A stretch of 32,882 bases of DNA from Zancudomyces culisetae (Eukaryota > Kickxellomycota > Harpellomycetes > Harpellales > Legeriomycetaceae), in contig LSSK01001011.1 of the NCBI GenBank assembly GCA_001969505.1, forward strand, positions 1 through 32,882, read 5' to 3'. How positions within the stretch are numbered: the first letter of the stretch is position 1; each line of letters starts with the position of its first letter. The notes below the pieces were generated by a model, which worked only from the letters and a program-made list of their open reading frames with translations, did not search any database and was not told the DNA's origin. The position numbers were made by a program, and so were the translations under genes. Shown one piece after another: positions 20,455 to 30,270 of this stretch.

Positions 20455-20502
20455 AAAGGCTATAAAGGCTATAAAGGCTATGTGTTGTGTGTTGTGTGTT
20501 GT
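20455..20502. repeat. Two abutting triplicate tandem repeats (9-mer and 7-mer)
   Basis: AAAGGCTAT is repeated three times perfectly at 20455-20481 and is followed immediately by three perfect copies of GTGTTGT at 20482-20502. Confidence 0.9.
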
Positions 20503-21203
20503 TTTCGCCCATGTCTTAGGGTAGGTAAAAACAGACACAAATATCAATATGTGAGAACATGTGCAACTCACCTCAAGGTCCGTATGGGTACATGGTGGTA
20601 TTTCAAACGGCTCAGATTAACAGGTACGGTTTACTTGGTCAAGTCACACGCGATAGGGGTGAGTGGTAATGTTTTTTCTTTTTTGTACCCAATAGTTTTA
20701 TCGTTCAGCAATGTGCAGATGAGATTGGCAGTAACTGAGAATACTTTGATAAAATATTGCTTCTCTCCTTCCCCTCCCTTCCCTTTTATTTTTTACCAAA
20801 ATAAAAATGGGGAAAAATGAACGAGTTGCATCGAAAATTATGCTCTGGGTCTGAAACTTTAATGGATGCACAAGTTAATTGTGAATATCGATATTTTTTT
20901 ATAAGTGTACTTGATGATGTATCCAAGAAATTGGTTGGGATATTGATGGGAGAGTAGGTGTTAAAATGTTAGGCTTTGCAGATGCTTGGTTTTTTTTGTT
21001 TATGTCTTTTTTTTTTTTGGAAACTCCATGTTGTATATGTAATACACAATCCCTATTAGCACATTCAGTTCGGTTTGAAAAAGTGTAATTTCATCGATAA
21101 AAATAAATGTTCCAAATAAATTAGAGTATATGGAAATGAAAATAACAAAATAAAACTCAGAGACAATAATAACGTATAAACGCTAGTAAAGGCGTAATAT
21201 AGG

Positions 21204-21235
<32 letters not shown>
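21204..21235. repeat. GATT tetranucleotide microsatellite, 8 units
   Basis: Eight perfect GATT units occupy 32 bases. There is no coding context that I trust. Confidence 0.95.
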
Positions 21236-22336
21236 TTGTGAGATAAGAAGGATTGAATTTGCTGCGAATAAAATTGCTTTAATGGATGATTTGATGAAGC
21301 GAATATACGATGAGAAATGTGATTTATTATGTTTATGGATAACAGGGAAGGGGGAGGGGTGAGAAAGGAAAGCCTGAATTATATTCGCATTTTTGTTATT
21401 AAAGTAGGAAAAGAAAAGAAAAGAAAAGAAAACAAAACAAAACAAAAGGGAATGGGCTAAATATATCCATCGATTTCCGCTCTCTGATAAAGCACATAAC
21501 CCTTGCAATATGGTATCTAGGCGTATAGCTGTTAACAAAACACCAGTGTCATAAAAGAGAGCCATAACAAAAAAAAAAAACAAAAGTGCTTAGGTTCATT
21601 GAAGCATAAAAAGGTAAAAAAGATAGGGTAGTTCGATTTCGCCCCTGGGAAGCCTTAAAAGAAGAGAATACAGCACTTTATTTCATAAAAAATGTCAGCA
21701 AGAGAAAAAAGGGGCATTATGGCTAGTTTTCTTGTGTTATTATTCGCACTTTACATGTGGCAAAGTATATGAGCATTTCTGCATAAAATGTGCATGTTCA
21801 GCCAAAAAGATAAATGAGCAACACCAAATTGGCTGATTAATTTGGTTTGCAACATACATAGCGAAAAAAAAGCTTTAATCGGCACTAAGACTATGCACAA
21901 AACCCAGCACAGTTGGTCCTTCTTTCTTTTCATTTACTTTGCTAATTAGGCAGCAAACTATTTCCCCTTCTAGAAAAACAACAGTTGGCTGAGGAGAAAA
22001 ATAGGTTTCTTTTTGTGGATAATACAGGGATTTGCTTGCTTATTAATGAATTAACATTTGCAAAAAAAAACAATTATTAAGCATTAAAAATGGGGAAAGC
22101 AAATAAGAGCCTAGAAAAACCAGAAAATTATGCTGGAATTCAAATTTAGCTTTTGGAATATCAAGCTAAAAATTTTTTAGTGAATTATTTGCTGTAATGT
22201 TTTGTTTTTTTTTTCCACAAAAATCCAAAAAAAAAACTGATTTAAAAGGAGGAAAACGGGAGCTTCGGTAATAATATCAAAGCCTTGTAAGGATATATAG
22301 GAATTGAACAAATTGTAAAAGCAAATCTAAAAGAAA

Positions 22337-24034
22337 ATGGCAGCAGTGTAAGTGTCTTATACCTGAATAGCTAGATAATATGCAGTAGGAGGCAATGTGC
22401 TACAAAAATAGAGCTAAAAAATGAAAACATAAATTGCTAAACAAAAATAGTGCGGATATTGGATTAATTGGTTTGGCCGTTATGGTAAGCATTTTAAACA
22501 TGAATAAAAGTGAAAAAAATGTGTTAGATATTGTATAGATGCAATATACTGCAATAAATTACTCACTTCATTCTCTTTGTAAAAAAAGAAACAATAAATT
22601 GAAAAAACCAAAAATGTCAAATAGGGTCAAAATCTTATTTTGAACATGAACGACCACGGATACGTGGTTTGTGCATTCAACAGAACAACATCCAAAGTGG
22701 ATAGATTCTTGGAAAATGAAGCCAAGGGAACCAACATAGTTGGAGCACACAGCATCGAGGAGCTATGTTCCAAGCTGAAGAGACCAAGAAGAATCATGGT
22801 TATGGTAAAAGCCGGACAGCCAGTAGATGACCTTATTGACGATCTTTTGCCACACTTGGAGGAAGGGGATATTGTTATTGACGGAGGAAACTCACACTAT
22901 CCTGACACACAGAGAAGATACGAAGATTTGAAGGGAAAGGGTATTCTATATTTGGGAACAGGAGTCAGTGGAGGAGAAGAGGGAGCAAGATACGGACCAA
23001 GTATTATGCCAGGAGGAAACAAGGACGCATGGCCACACGTCAAGGATATTTTCCAGGCAATTTCAGCCAAGGCACCAGACGGCTCACCATGCTGTGAGTG
23101 GGTAGGAGAAGGAGGAGCAGGACACTTTGTGAAGATGGTACACAACGGAATAGAATACGGAGATATGCAACTGATCTGTGAGGCATACCAGCTGATGCGC
23201 GACGTGTACAAGATGAGTGATGATCAGATGGGAAGTGTATTTGATCGATGGAACAATGGTGTTTTGGATTCATTTTTGATTGAGATTACACGTGATATCC
23301 TCAAGTTCAAGGACACAGATGGTTCACCATTGGTTGAAAAGATCCGCGATACTGCCGGACAAAAGGGTACTGGTAAGTGGACAGCTATTGAAGCATTGAA
23401 TGGGGGAATTCCAGTGACACTGATTGGTGAAGCAGTGTTTGCACGGTGCTTGTCAGCATTGAAGAGTGAGCGCGTTCGTGCATCCAAGATGCTGCATGGG
23501 CCAACAGAAGCACCCAAAGTAGCCGTAACACAACAGAAGGTTGATGATTTGGAGCAGGCATTGTATGCTAGCAAAATCATTTCATACGCTCAAGGATTTA
23601 TGATGATGCGTGAAGCCTCCAAGACATACAACTGGAATCTCCAGTTTGGATCAATTGCTCTGATGTGGCGTGGTGGATGTATTATTCGCTCAAGCTTCTT
23701 GGGTAAAATCAAGGATGCATTTGACGTCAACCCAGACATTGAATCACTCTTGTTTGCAGACTTTTTCAAGCAGGCCACAGCTACAGCCCAATCCGGATGG
23801 AGAAACGCTGTTTTGGACTGTGTTGCTACAGGAATCCCATGCCCAGCCATGTCGACAGCATTGAGTTTCTATGATGGGTACCGATGTGCCCGCTTGCCAG
23901 CTAACCTCTTGCAAGCTCAGCGTGATTACTTTGGTGCTCACACCTACGAGCTTGAGGACAAGCCTGGAAACTGGGTCCACACCAACTGGACCGGCCACGG
24001 TGGTGAGATCTCATCCTCTACTTATAATGCCTAA
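22337..24034 (+). CDS. 6-phosphogluconate dehydrogenase, decarboxylating
   Basis: Three exons: 22337-22347 (11 nt), 22451-22484 (34 nt) and 22625-24034, giving 484 residues, the normal family length. Introns are 103 and 140 nt, GTAAGT/GTAAGC to TAG, with phases that restore the conserved start MAAVADIGLIGLAVMGQNLI. It oxidises 6-phosphogluconate to ribulose 5-phosphate with NADP+ in the cytosolic oxidative pentose phosphate pathway. Visible motifs: the dinucleotide-binding GLIGLAVMG (9-17), YLGTGVSGGEEGARYGPS (124-141), and the active-site segment HFVKMVHNGIEYGDM with the catalytic Lys at about 185 and Glu at about 192. It also has the C-terminal TGHGG. It is convergent with transaldolase, another enzyme of the pathway, 229 bases away. 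Oddity: all 8 Arg codons before about 23160 are AGA, while 13 of the 14 after it are CGN. Confidence 0.97.
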
Positions 24035-24263
24035 TTATTTTTGCTTTTAAATCATTCTCTTTGGTTCATACATTATTTCCTTTTGATTGCTAAATAAACT
24101 GATAGTCAATGGAACGAATAAAGTTTTTACTGGTGCTAATCAACAATGAACAGACGTAAACAAAAAAAAAAGTGAAACGAATAAAAGAAAGCTTTTGTTT
24201 ATTTGACAAAATGGTAAATTATGACACACAACAGGAAAAAATAAAAGTAATTAACTAGAAAGA

Positions 24264-25247
24264 TTAGTTGATTTGAGCGCTCAGAAGCTGGTAAAGCTTA
24301 TCACCATCGACATTGAATTTTCTTATTCCATCACTAAGCTTTTCTACAGCCATTTGGTCTTGGTTATGTTGCCATCTAAACTCTGCTTCAGAAAGAGTGA
24401 TTTTCTCAATCTTGTTTGCTGCAGAGTTGGCACTGTCTGAAGACAGTTTGATATCCAAGTGTGAGGAATCTGATTTGAGCTGAGCAAGCAGACTTGGTGA
24501 AATGGTCAGATAATCACATCCAGACAATTCTTTGATTTCACCAATGTTTCGGAAACTGGCTCCCATCACAATGGTCTTGTATCCGTGCTGCTTGTAGTAG
24601 TTGTAAATCTTCTGGACACTTTGTACACCTGGGTCGTTTGCACCTTCAAAATCTTTGTCTTTACCACCTGGTGCAGCCTTGAACCAATCCAAGATACGTC
24701 CTACAAATGGTGAAATTAGGGTAACTCCAGCTTCGGCACATGCTACAGCCTGTGCGAACGAAAACAAGAGTGTCAGGTTGCAGTGCACTCCGTGTTTGGT
24801 TTCCAGCTCCTTAGCTGCTTGGATTCCCTCCCAAGTAGATGCAACCTTGATAAGCACGCGGTCTTTACCGATTCCGGCGGCTTCGTACAGCTTGATAAGA
24901 TCCAAGGCATATTCTATGGTGGCCTCCTTATCAAAGGAAAGTCTGGCGTTTACTTCAGTTGAAACTCTTCCTGGAACCTTCTTAAGGATCTCCACACCAA
25001 ACAGTGTCAACAGCTTCTTGAATGCCAAGTCTACTTTTTCCTCCTTGGTCTTTCCACTTGCGTGTTCAAGTGCGTATTTAATGGCATCATCCAATAGGTA
25101 TCTGTATCCCTGATCAGTAACTGCTGCTAGAATCAAGGAAGGGTTAGTGGTTGCATCGGTTGGTTCGTATTTAGCAATGGCCTCGATATCTCCAGTGTCT
25201 GCGACAACTGTGGTAACCTTTTTGAGTTGTTCCAATACTGAGCTCAT
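24264..25247 (-). CDS. TAL1: Transaldolase
   Basis: 327 residues, single exon, ATG at 25245-25247. It transfers a dihydroxyacetone unit between sugar phosphates in the cytosolic non-oxidative pentose phosphate pathway, through a Schiff base on a lysine. Family landmarks: [11 protein letters not shown] with the conserved Asp17, [26 protein letters not shown] with the acid Glu98, the active-site [12 protein letters not shown] with Lys134, [25 protein letters not shown], and [11 protein letters not shown]. This is the eukaryotic subclass, and the length is typical of it. It faces the 6-phosphogluconate dehydrogenase gene tail to tail. Nothing is missing or disrupted. Confidence 0.97.
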   Translation of the reverse strand: MSSVLEQLKKVTTVVADTGDIEAIAKYEPTDATTNPSLILAAVTDQGYRYLLDDAIKYALEHASGKTKEEKVDLAFKKLLTLFGVEILKKVPGRVSTEVNARLSFDKEATIEYALDLIKLYEAAGIGKDRVLIKVASTWEGIQAAKELETKHGVHCNLTLLFSFAQAVACAEAGVTLISPFVGRILDWFKAAPGGKDKDFEGANDPGVQSVQKIYNYYKQHGYKTIVMGASFRNIGEIKELSGCDYLTISPSLLAQLKSDSSHLDIKLSSDSANSAANKIEKITLSEAEFRWQHNQDQMAVEKLSDGIRKFNVDGDKLYQLLSAQIN

Positions 25248-26070
25248 TTTTGTCCTTCTGTTAAAGTTGTTGTGTGCGTGTTTTTTTTAATATGTTTTCT
25301 TGTTTTTTGTTTTTACAAGAAAGCCAGTTAGTTATAAATGTGTAAGTTCACGAAAAAAAAAACCTCTTATACTATGAATAAGAAAGGTGACAGGTTAACT
25401 TGCCTTTTATATAGATTTGGCCTAAATAACTAACAAAGAAAAAAGGAAAAAAACTAGCACCCTCTGATGTTTGATTTTTACGATTAATTTCGAAAATGCA
25501 AATCTAGAGCGGAGTATGGCGGAGTGGAGTGGGGTGGTGCAGGATGGGGAGAGAAGGGGGAGATCTGCTTTGTTATTTCTTTTTTGGGTATGGACTGCCT
25601 GCAAATCGGGGAAATTCATTCTGTTTTTGTCAAAAACCTGAATAATGTTATTTTTGGTAAATAATTTGTAAGCGCAGATTTGATTTTGTACATGAAATAA
25701 TAACAAAAAATTTTTTGTTCGAATTTGCTGCAAATTGATTCGTGGTAGTAAAAAGCTTCGCTGTATGCCATAACTTTTACTAATTATGTTATTATCACTT
25801 TTTTTTTTAATCACCTCAACTTTCCTGCTTACAAATTGCTTTGCTTTCCCCCCATCCTTTAATCATTCAAGCATGAATGCAAATTCTGGGCTAATACATT
25901 AGTAATATGATTTACACTGCAGAATTATATTAGTAAGGCATAATATACTGCTTTTCTTGTGTTATTATTACAGTCTTGAAAGTTTCGCGCTTAGGCACCT
26001 GCTTTTTCCTTAGTAATTGGGGGTAAATAAAAGTAAACAAAAATATCACATGATCTTGTTTATTAATAAT

Positions 26071-26105
26071 TCGCGACTGGGTCTTTCACACCCGCTGTGT
26101 CGCGA
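26071..26105. other. GC-rich hairpin with tRNA-Glu-like anticodon arm
   Basis: Outer arms TCGCGAC (26071-26077) and GTCGCGA (26099-26105) pair over 7 bp. Inside, TGGGT and ACCCG form a 5 bp stem (one G-U pair) around the 7-base loop CTTTCAC (26083-26089), the usual anticodon loop of tRNA-Glu(UUC). There is no D-arm and no B-box, so it is not a complete tRNA. It may be coincidence, a tRNA fragment or another structured element. Confidence 0.25.
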
Positions 26106-26895
26106 GCTGCAAAACAACAACGTATTACCTATTCAAATTTGCAACCCAATGTTGGGTGTATCTATGTTGTAAAGATATTGTAGTATTTGGATTTGTGTTT
26201 TAGGAATTTCCTGGTTTTATTCACAGAAACAATCTCGTGAATAAACTCTGGAGGAGGGGGAGGAGGGGAAGAAGGAACTGGGGATTTAATAACGCGCAAG
26301 AGTCATTACAATGGCAATAAAGAAAAAATCATTAGATAGGAAAACAGATGTGATTAGATAACTTTATCGATTTAAAAACGTCAATGTGAAACCATGAAAT
26401 GTAGCTTTTAGTCTATTTCTCGATTAAAATTGGAAGTACCCGACTCTCAAGTTTGGTTTGGCGAATAAAAGATTTCAGACATGCTCGCCCATTCTTAGAA
26501 GGATATACACCACGTATTTCTTATGAGCAAAGGTAAAATTGACCCTTGTGTTTATTGATGCCGTTTCTTTTGCCTTCCTCTCCCTCCCTCCTTTTCACGA
26601 CTGGCGTTTATATTATTATTTTGGTGTATGCGATTTCCAGTATTTCTAAAGCCAAAGCTAAATCATAGTTAAAAAATATCAAATTTGATTACAGCTTTAA
26701 AAAGATGTTGCACGATGTATCATATATCACTGTTCTAGCCCATAAATCAGGTACACAGCATCATCTCCTTATATTACAGAATTGGCTACAATGAGAGGGA
26801 GATGGTTGTGGTGACGCTTAAATTCTTTTGATTCCAAGAGTAGCAGTGTATTGACACTCTTGGTAGTATATGCAAGTGCAATTGAATAGGGGATT

Positions 26896-26971
26896 AGGAT
26901 GGAAAGGGGGGAAGCATAAAGGGGGTGAAGGGAAGGGAGCGAGGTGAGGGAGGCGGAGTGGGATAATGCTA
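26896..26971. repeat. Purine-rich G-tract with G-quadruplex potential
   Basis: The plus strand has successive runs of at least three G at 26906-26911, 26921-26925, 26930-26932, 26935-26937 and 26948-26950, with short loops in otherwise AT-rich DNA. It lies about 300 bases upstream of the SRP68 start. Folding and function are not shown. Confidence 0.4.
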
Positions 26972-27257
26972 AACATTGAGCTGGGCTATTTATTGGACAC
27001 ACAAGATCAGATAAACACACCAGTAATTGGATGACAAAAAATTTTTTTTGTTTAGTTTTACCCTCTTAATTGTAATGGGCTAGGCACAACAACTGTATAA
27101 AAATAATTAAAAATTGCAAGTAATTAAATAAAACAAATATTTACATGCAATAAACAATTGAACAATATTTGTCGAATTTAAATAACCAAATCAATCCGAG
27201 TTGGTTCAGAGAGAGACAGAGAGATTTGGTTCCATCCTAACCACTAGTAAAATCAAG

Positions 27258-29240
27258 ATGGAATTCATCAAAACCACCAGAAAGGAAAGAGCCCAACACA
27301 AGATTGGGGATGAGATTGATTATGAAAAGTATTTCAAATACTGTAGGTCCAAGGTCAGACAGCTTGTCAAGGAACATCGAGCGATTACAAAGCCAAAAAA
27401 CAAGGGTGTAGCGGGAAAATCAGGTAAAGGAGCCAAGAGATTGCGTCAAAATGAATATCTAGTCAAGGAAATTAAAAAAGAAACTCTGCAAGGTAGCCAA
27501 GAAGTGAGCCAGGAAAATATCGATGTACAGGACGGAGATGATAAGGAGGAAGAAGATGATGCGGATAAACAGAGCACAGATATTCTTGCAAATGCAAAGC
27601 ATTCCAAGAAAATAGAATATTTGTTTTTTGTAAGCGAGAGAAACTGGGCGTATGGGCAGCAACTCAAAGAAATGTATGGCAAGACCGAGGAGCCGCGCGT
27701 CAGATACCACATGATTAGGCGATATAAAGCAGCAGTTAAAACCAGCGAACTGATTATCCAGGTTTTGCAAGCATCCTTGCAAGAAAAAAAGCAGAAAAAC
27801 CAGACTAGACTTAATGATGCTCGAGTATACTACTGTGGTTTGAAGGGTGTCTTGGAGTTTGAGCAAGAAAACTGGAAAGAGGCGATCAAAGCATTTAGTG
27901 CATATATTGGCGGGAAAAAAAAGGTTTTGGAATCTGATTTTAAACATAGGGCGACCGGGGCAGCACAATCCAAAAAAAGTAAGAAGGCAGGAAAAGGAGG
28001 GGAGAGCGAGAAGGATGAAGGGGTAGATATTGCGGGAATGGTAAAGTACGCAGCTTATAAACTCGGATTGTTTGGGGCTAAAAAAGCCAAAAAGGAGATG
28101 ACAACAGATGAGATTATAGAATACGGTAATGCAGAAATATCAGGAGGGAAAAAAGATTGTATATATGAGTTATACAGCTATATTATCTCTAAGGATGATC
28201 AGAAAGAGGATGATGTGGAACAGGAGAAACATGAAGAGGAAGGGGAGAAAAGTAAGGTACAGTACGAAAGAAAAGTTATTGGAACTGAGAAGAGGAGTGG
28301 CAAAGAAATGTTGGAAATATACAAGGGTATTATGGATAAACTCAGCGGTGCAGAGAATGTAGAGGGTGAGGATGAAATTATGGGGCTGGTAGTGCCAATG
28401 CAAAGTAGCAAAAACAATAAAGAATACAGACTTCATATCAAGAACATTATTGAAAACTTTTATAAGCTGCTAGAGACATTTTTAGGATTTGTTTGTAGTG
28501 TAAATGGAGGTGAAAAGGACTATCGTTTAGCTATTCAACAAGTGCTCAACGTTAAAAATATGCTCCTAAGTGGGGCTAAAAGTGGTGGAAAGGGAGAGAA
28601 CAAAGGTGGCAAGGACAACGGCGATAAACGAAAGTATACGCTAAAAAAAATAATTCTCAGCTTAGATAATATAGAATTCCATATAATCAGTATGGGAGGC
28701 AACAATTCACGATCCAATATAGTTAAAATGGTGCGAAAGCTAAAAGATGTAATGATTTCAGTGCATAAATTGGTGACAGTAAGAGATGGAAGTCATGTGA
28801 AATATATCCAGTCAATGATAAATCATCTAAGTTCGTTTGAGAGTATGAGCGATAATAGTGGAAATGACCATAGTGTTTTGTTTGGTGATATCCAACAATT
28901 TATTACCGAAACATTGCTACAGTTGAAAAAGGATGGTTTAGAATATCTGCAAGTATGCAGGTTGGCACTTTCGAATACACCATTTACAGATACACCTGGA
29001 AACAAGATCGAAGCTGAGGTTGTTGTAGTTCCAATGAGACCCGTTTTTTACAATTTGGCAGAGTCATACATCATTGATCAATCGGCTTCTATCGATGAGT
29101 TGTCTTCGTTGTTATCTTCAGCGAGTACAAGTACAACAGCAGTGAATGCAAAGAAAAAGAAGAGTGTTGCTGAAAAAGCAGTTGAACAGCCTGTTGAAAA
29201 GCGTGGTAGTAAAGGGTTGTTGTCATCGTGGTGGAGCTAA
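27258..29240 (+). CDS. SRP68: Signal recognition particle subunit SRP68
   Basis: 660 residues from the ATG at 27258. The frame is open a little further upstream but only from a TTG, and homology starts near MEFIKTTRKERAQHKIGD, so this ATG is preferred. SRP68 pairs with SRP72 and binds and bends SRP RNA in the particle that targets ribosomes to the ER. Visible matches: the N-terminal helical RNA-binding region (about 1-290), with DYEKYFKYCRSKVRQL, SERNWAYGQQLKEM (compare ERAWSYAMQLK in animals), YHMIRRYKAAVKTSELI, YYCGLKGVLEFEQENWKEAIKAF, and MVKYAAYKLG. The C-terminus has PVFYNLAESYI and a final GSKGLLSSWWS, corresponding to the conserved FDLALNHV and C-terminal tail of animal SRP68. Lys/Glu-rich inserts (about 27490-27590 and 28190-28310) look like species-specific loops. 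No introns are needed within the coding region. Confidence 0.9.
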   Translation: MEFIKTTRKERAQHKIGDEIDYEKYFKYCRSKVRQLVKEHRAITKPKNKGVAGKSGKGAKRLRQNEYLVKEIKKETLQGSQEVSQENIDVQDGDDKEEEDDADKQSTDILANAKHSKKIEYLFFVSERNWAYGQQLKEMYGKTEEPRVRYHMIRRYKAAVKTSELIIQVLQASLQEKKQKNQTRLNDARVYYCGLKGVLEFEQENWKEAIKAFSAYIGGKKKVLESDFKHRATGAAQSKKSKKAGKGGESEKDEGVDIAGMVKYAAYKLGLFGAKKAKKEMTTDEIIEYGNAEISGGKKDCIYELYSYIISKDDQKEDDVEQEKHEEEGEKSKVQYERKVIGTEKRSGKEMLEIYKGIMDKLSGAENVEGEDEIMGLVVPMQSSKNNKEYRLHIKNIIENFYKLLETFLGFVCSVNGGEKDYRLAIQQVLNVKNMLLSGAKSGGKGENKGGKDNGDKRKYTLKKIILSLDNIEFHIISMGGNNSRSNIVKMVRKLKDVMISVHKLVTVRDGSHVKYIQSMINHLSSFESMSDNSGNDHSVLFGDIQQFITETLLQLKKDGLEYLQVCRLALSNTPFTDTPGNKIEAEVVVVPMRPVFYNLAESYIIDQSASIDELSSLLSSASTSTTAVNAKKKKSVAEKAVEQPVEKRGSKGLLSSWWS

Positions 29241-30270
29241 TTTTCCTTACTAGTTATTATATTACACAAGTTTCTATCTGTTCATGCCTTGAAAGTATCT
29301 AAACTAATGCTTTTAAAATAAACATTTTATTACTATCTTTGTCTGTACCACTTGTTTATGAGACGCTAATTCACCAGTTTTTGTTATACATGTGTCGTAC
29401 CAACAGTGAGACCAGGCACTGGGAATATGGGCCGAAAATTCCAGCTGCTTATATAAATTACTTGAAGGATACTTGAAAAAAAAATAATAAACTGGGAATG
29501 GAATATAAGCATGGGGACAGGTATGCAATGAGAATGGAAGCCAGAAAAAGGGGGGGGGGGTTGGGGATGGGATGTAAATGATATTTGATGTTTTGGTAAA
29601 TGTTGATTGCTCATTAAGACGAACCCAATTTTTGAGACAATTATGACGCAACCTGCTTTGGCTATACAAAATTATCAGCCATTATTTCGACAACTAAACA
29701 CGTTTTTTTATGTTTCAATATGTTTTGTATTTATTATGTATTATTTTTTTTCTGCTGAATGTATATTGTAAAGCATGTCTTGTTCTCAACCACAAGCCCG
29801 ATAATTATTCAATAATTACAGAAATAGCAAAAGACTTAGAAACTGAATAAAAAGTATATATAGAAAGTATAAAAAAAGAGGAAAAAAGAAAAAGATACTT
29901 TGAGATTAGATTATAGTTTCGGAAATTCTTTATCCAAAACCCCCACTTTTCATTCCTTTTCTCCTTTTCTTATTTCTAATTCGTGCATGAGATTAGTGCA
30001 TGGTCAAACCATAAAAAAAAAATATAGCACAAATGTGAGAGTACTAAGAAATATAGAAAAATAAAAAGTAAAAGAAAAATAGCCTATAAGAATAAATATT
30101 TAAAAACACTGACAACTATTTTCTTTCACAAGCCCATTTTATGTTATTTTATTTTTCCCTTCTAACAGCACTTTAATGAGAAAATAAAAAAAAGTACCAA
30201 ACAAGTAGCTAAAGTAATACATAATAAACAGGAGGGGTGGAAGTCAGGTTAATTTTGGAAACAGTAAAAG
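29241..30270. other. 1.0 kb intergenic region
   Basis: AT-rich 3' flank of SRP68 and promoter of the ClpX gene. It includes a homopolymer run of ten G at about 29551-29560. A minus-strand frame (29313-29669, 118 codons) crosses this run and has random-looking composition. No RNA gene is seen. Confidence 0.5.

Larger units (their letters stand above)
19948..22336. other. 2.4 kb intergenic region rich in simple repeats
   Basis: No convincing gene. It contains a 9-mer and a 7-mer tandem array side by side (20455-20502), a GATT array (21204-21235), a purine array changing from GAAAA to CAAAA units (about 21409-21447), and an inverted repeat ACCAAATT/AATTTGGT (21823-21846). Two longer frames (20350-20820 on +, 21065-21583 on -) run straight through these simple repeats and look non-coding. 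The right end includes the promoter of the dehydrogenase gene. Confidence 0.5.
25248..27257. other. 2.0 kb intergenic region with purine/pyrimidine tracts and a GC-rich hairpin
   Basis: No supportable gene. It joins the promoter of transaldolase (left) to that of SRP68 (right). It has purine-rich G-tracts near 25508-25562, 26250-26284 and 26896-26971, a pyrimidine tract near 26570-26600, and a GC-rich imperfect hairpin at 26071-26105 followed by a smaller one at 26144-26157. The last 60 bases before the SRP68 ATG include TCCTAACCACTAG, which looks like a branch point and 3' splice site, so SRP68 may have a 5' UTR intron; I could not identify its donor with confidence. Confidence 0.5.

Noticed and set aside
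20350-20820. 156-codon plus-strand frame
   Set aside because: It starts at GTG, runs through tandem 9-mer and 7-mer repeats and a pyrimidine tract, and shows no recognisable domain. It may be spurious.
21065-21583. 172-codon minus-strand frame, including MALFYDTGVLL and an NQSI repeat
   Set aside because: Much of it is the translation of GATT, GAAAA and poly-A simple repeats. The first 40 residues after the Met at 21565 look more protein-like, but I recognise nothing.
29313-29669. 118-codon minus-strand frame
   Set aside because: It spans a ten-G homopolymer and has no recognisable features.
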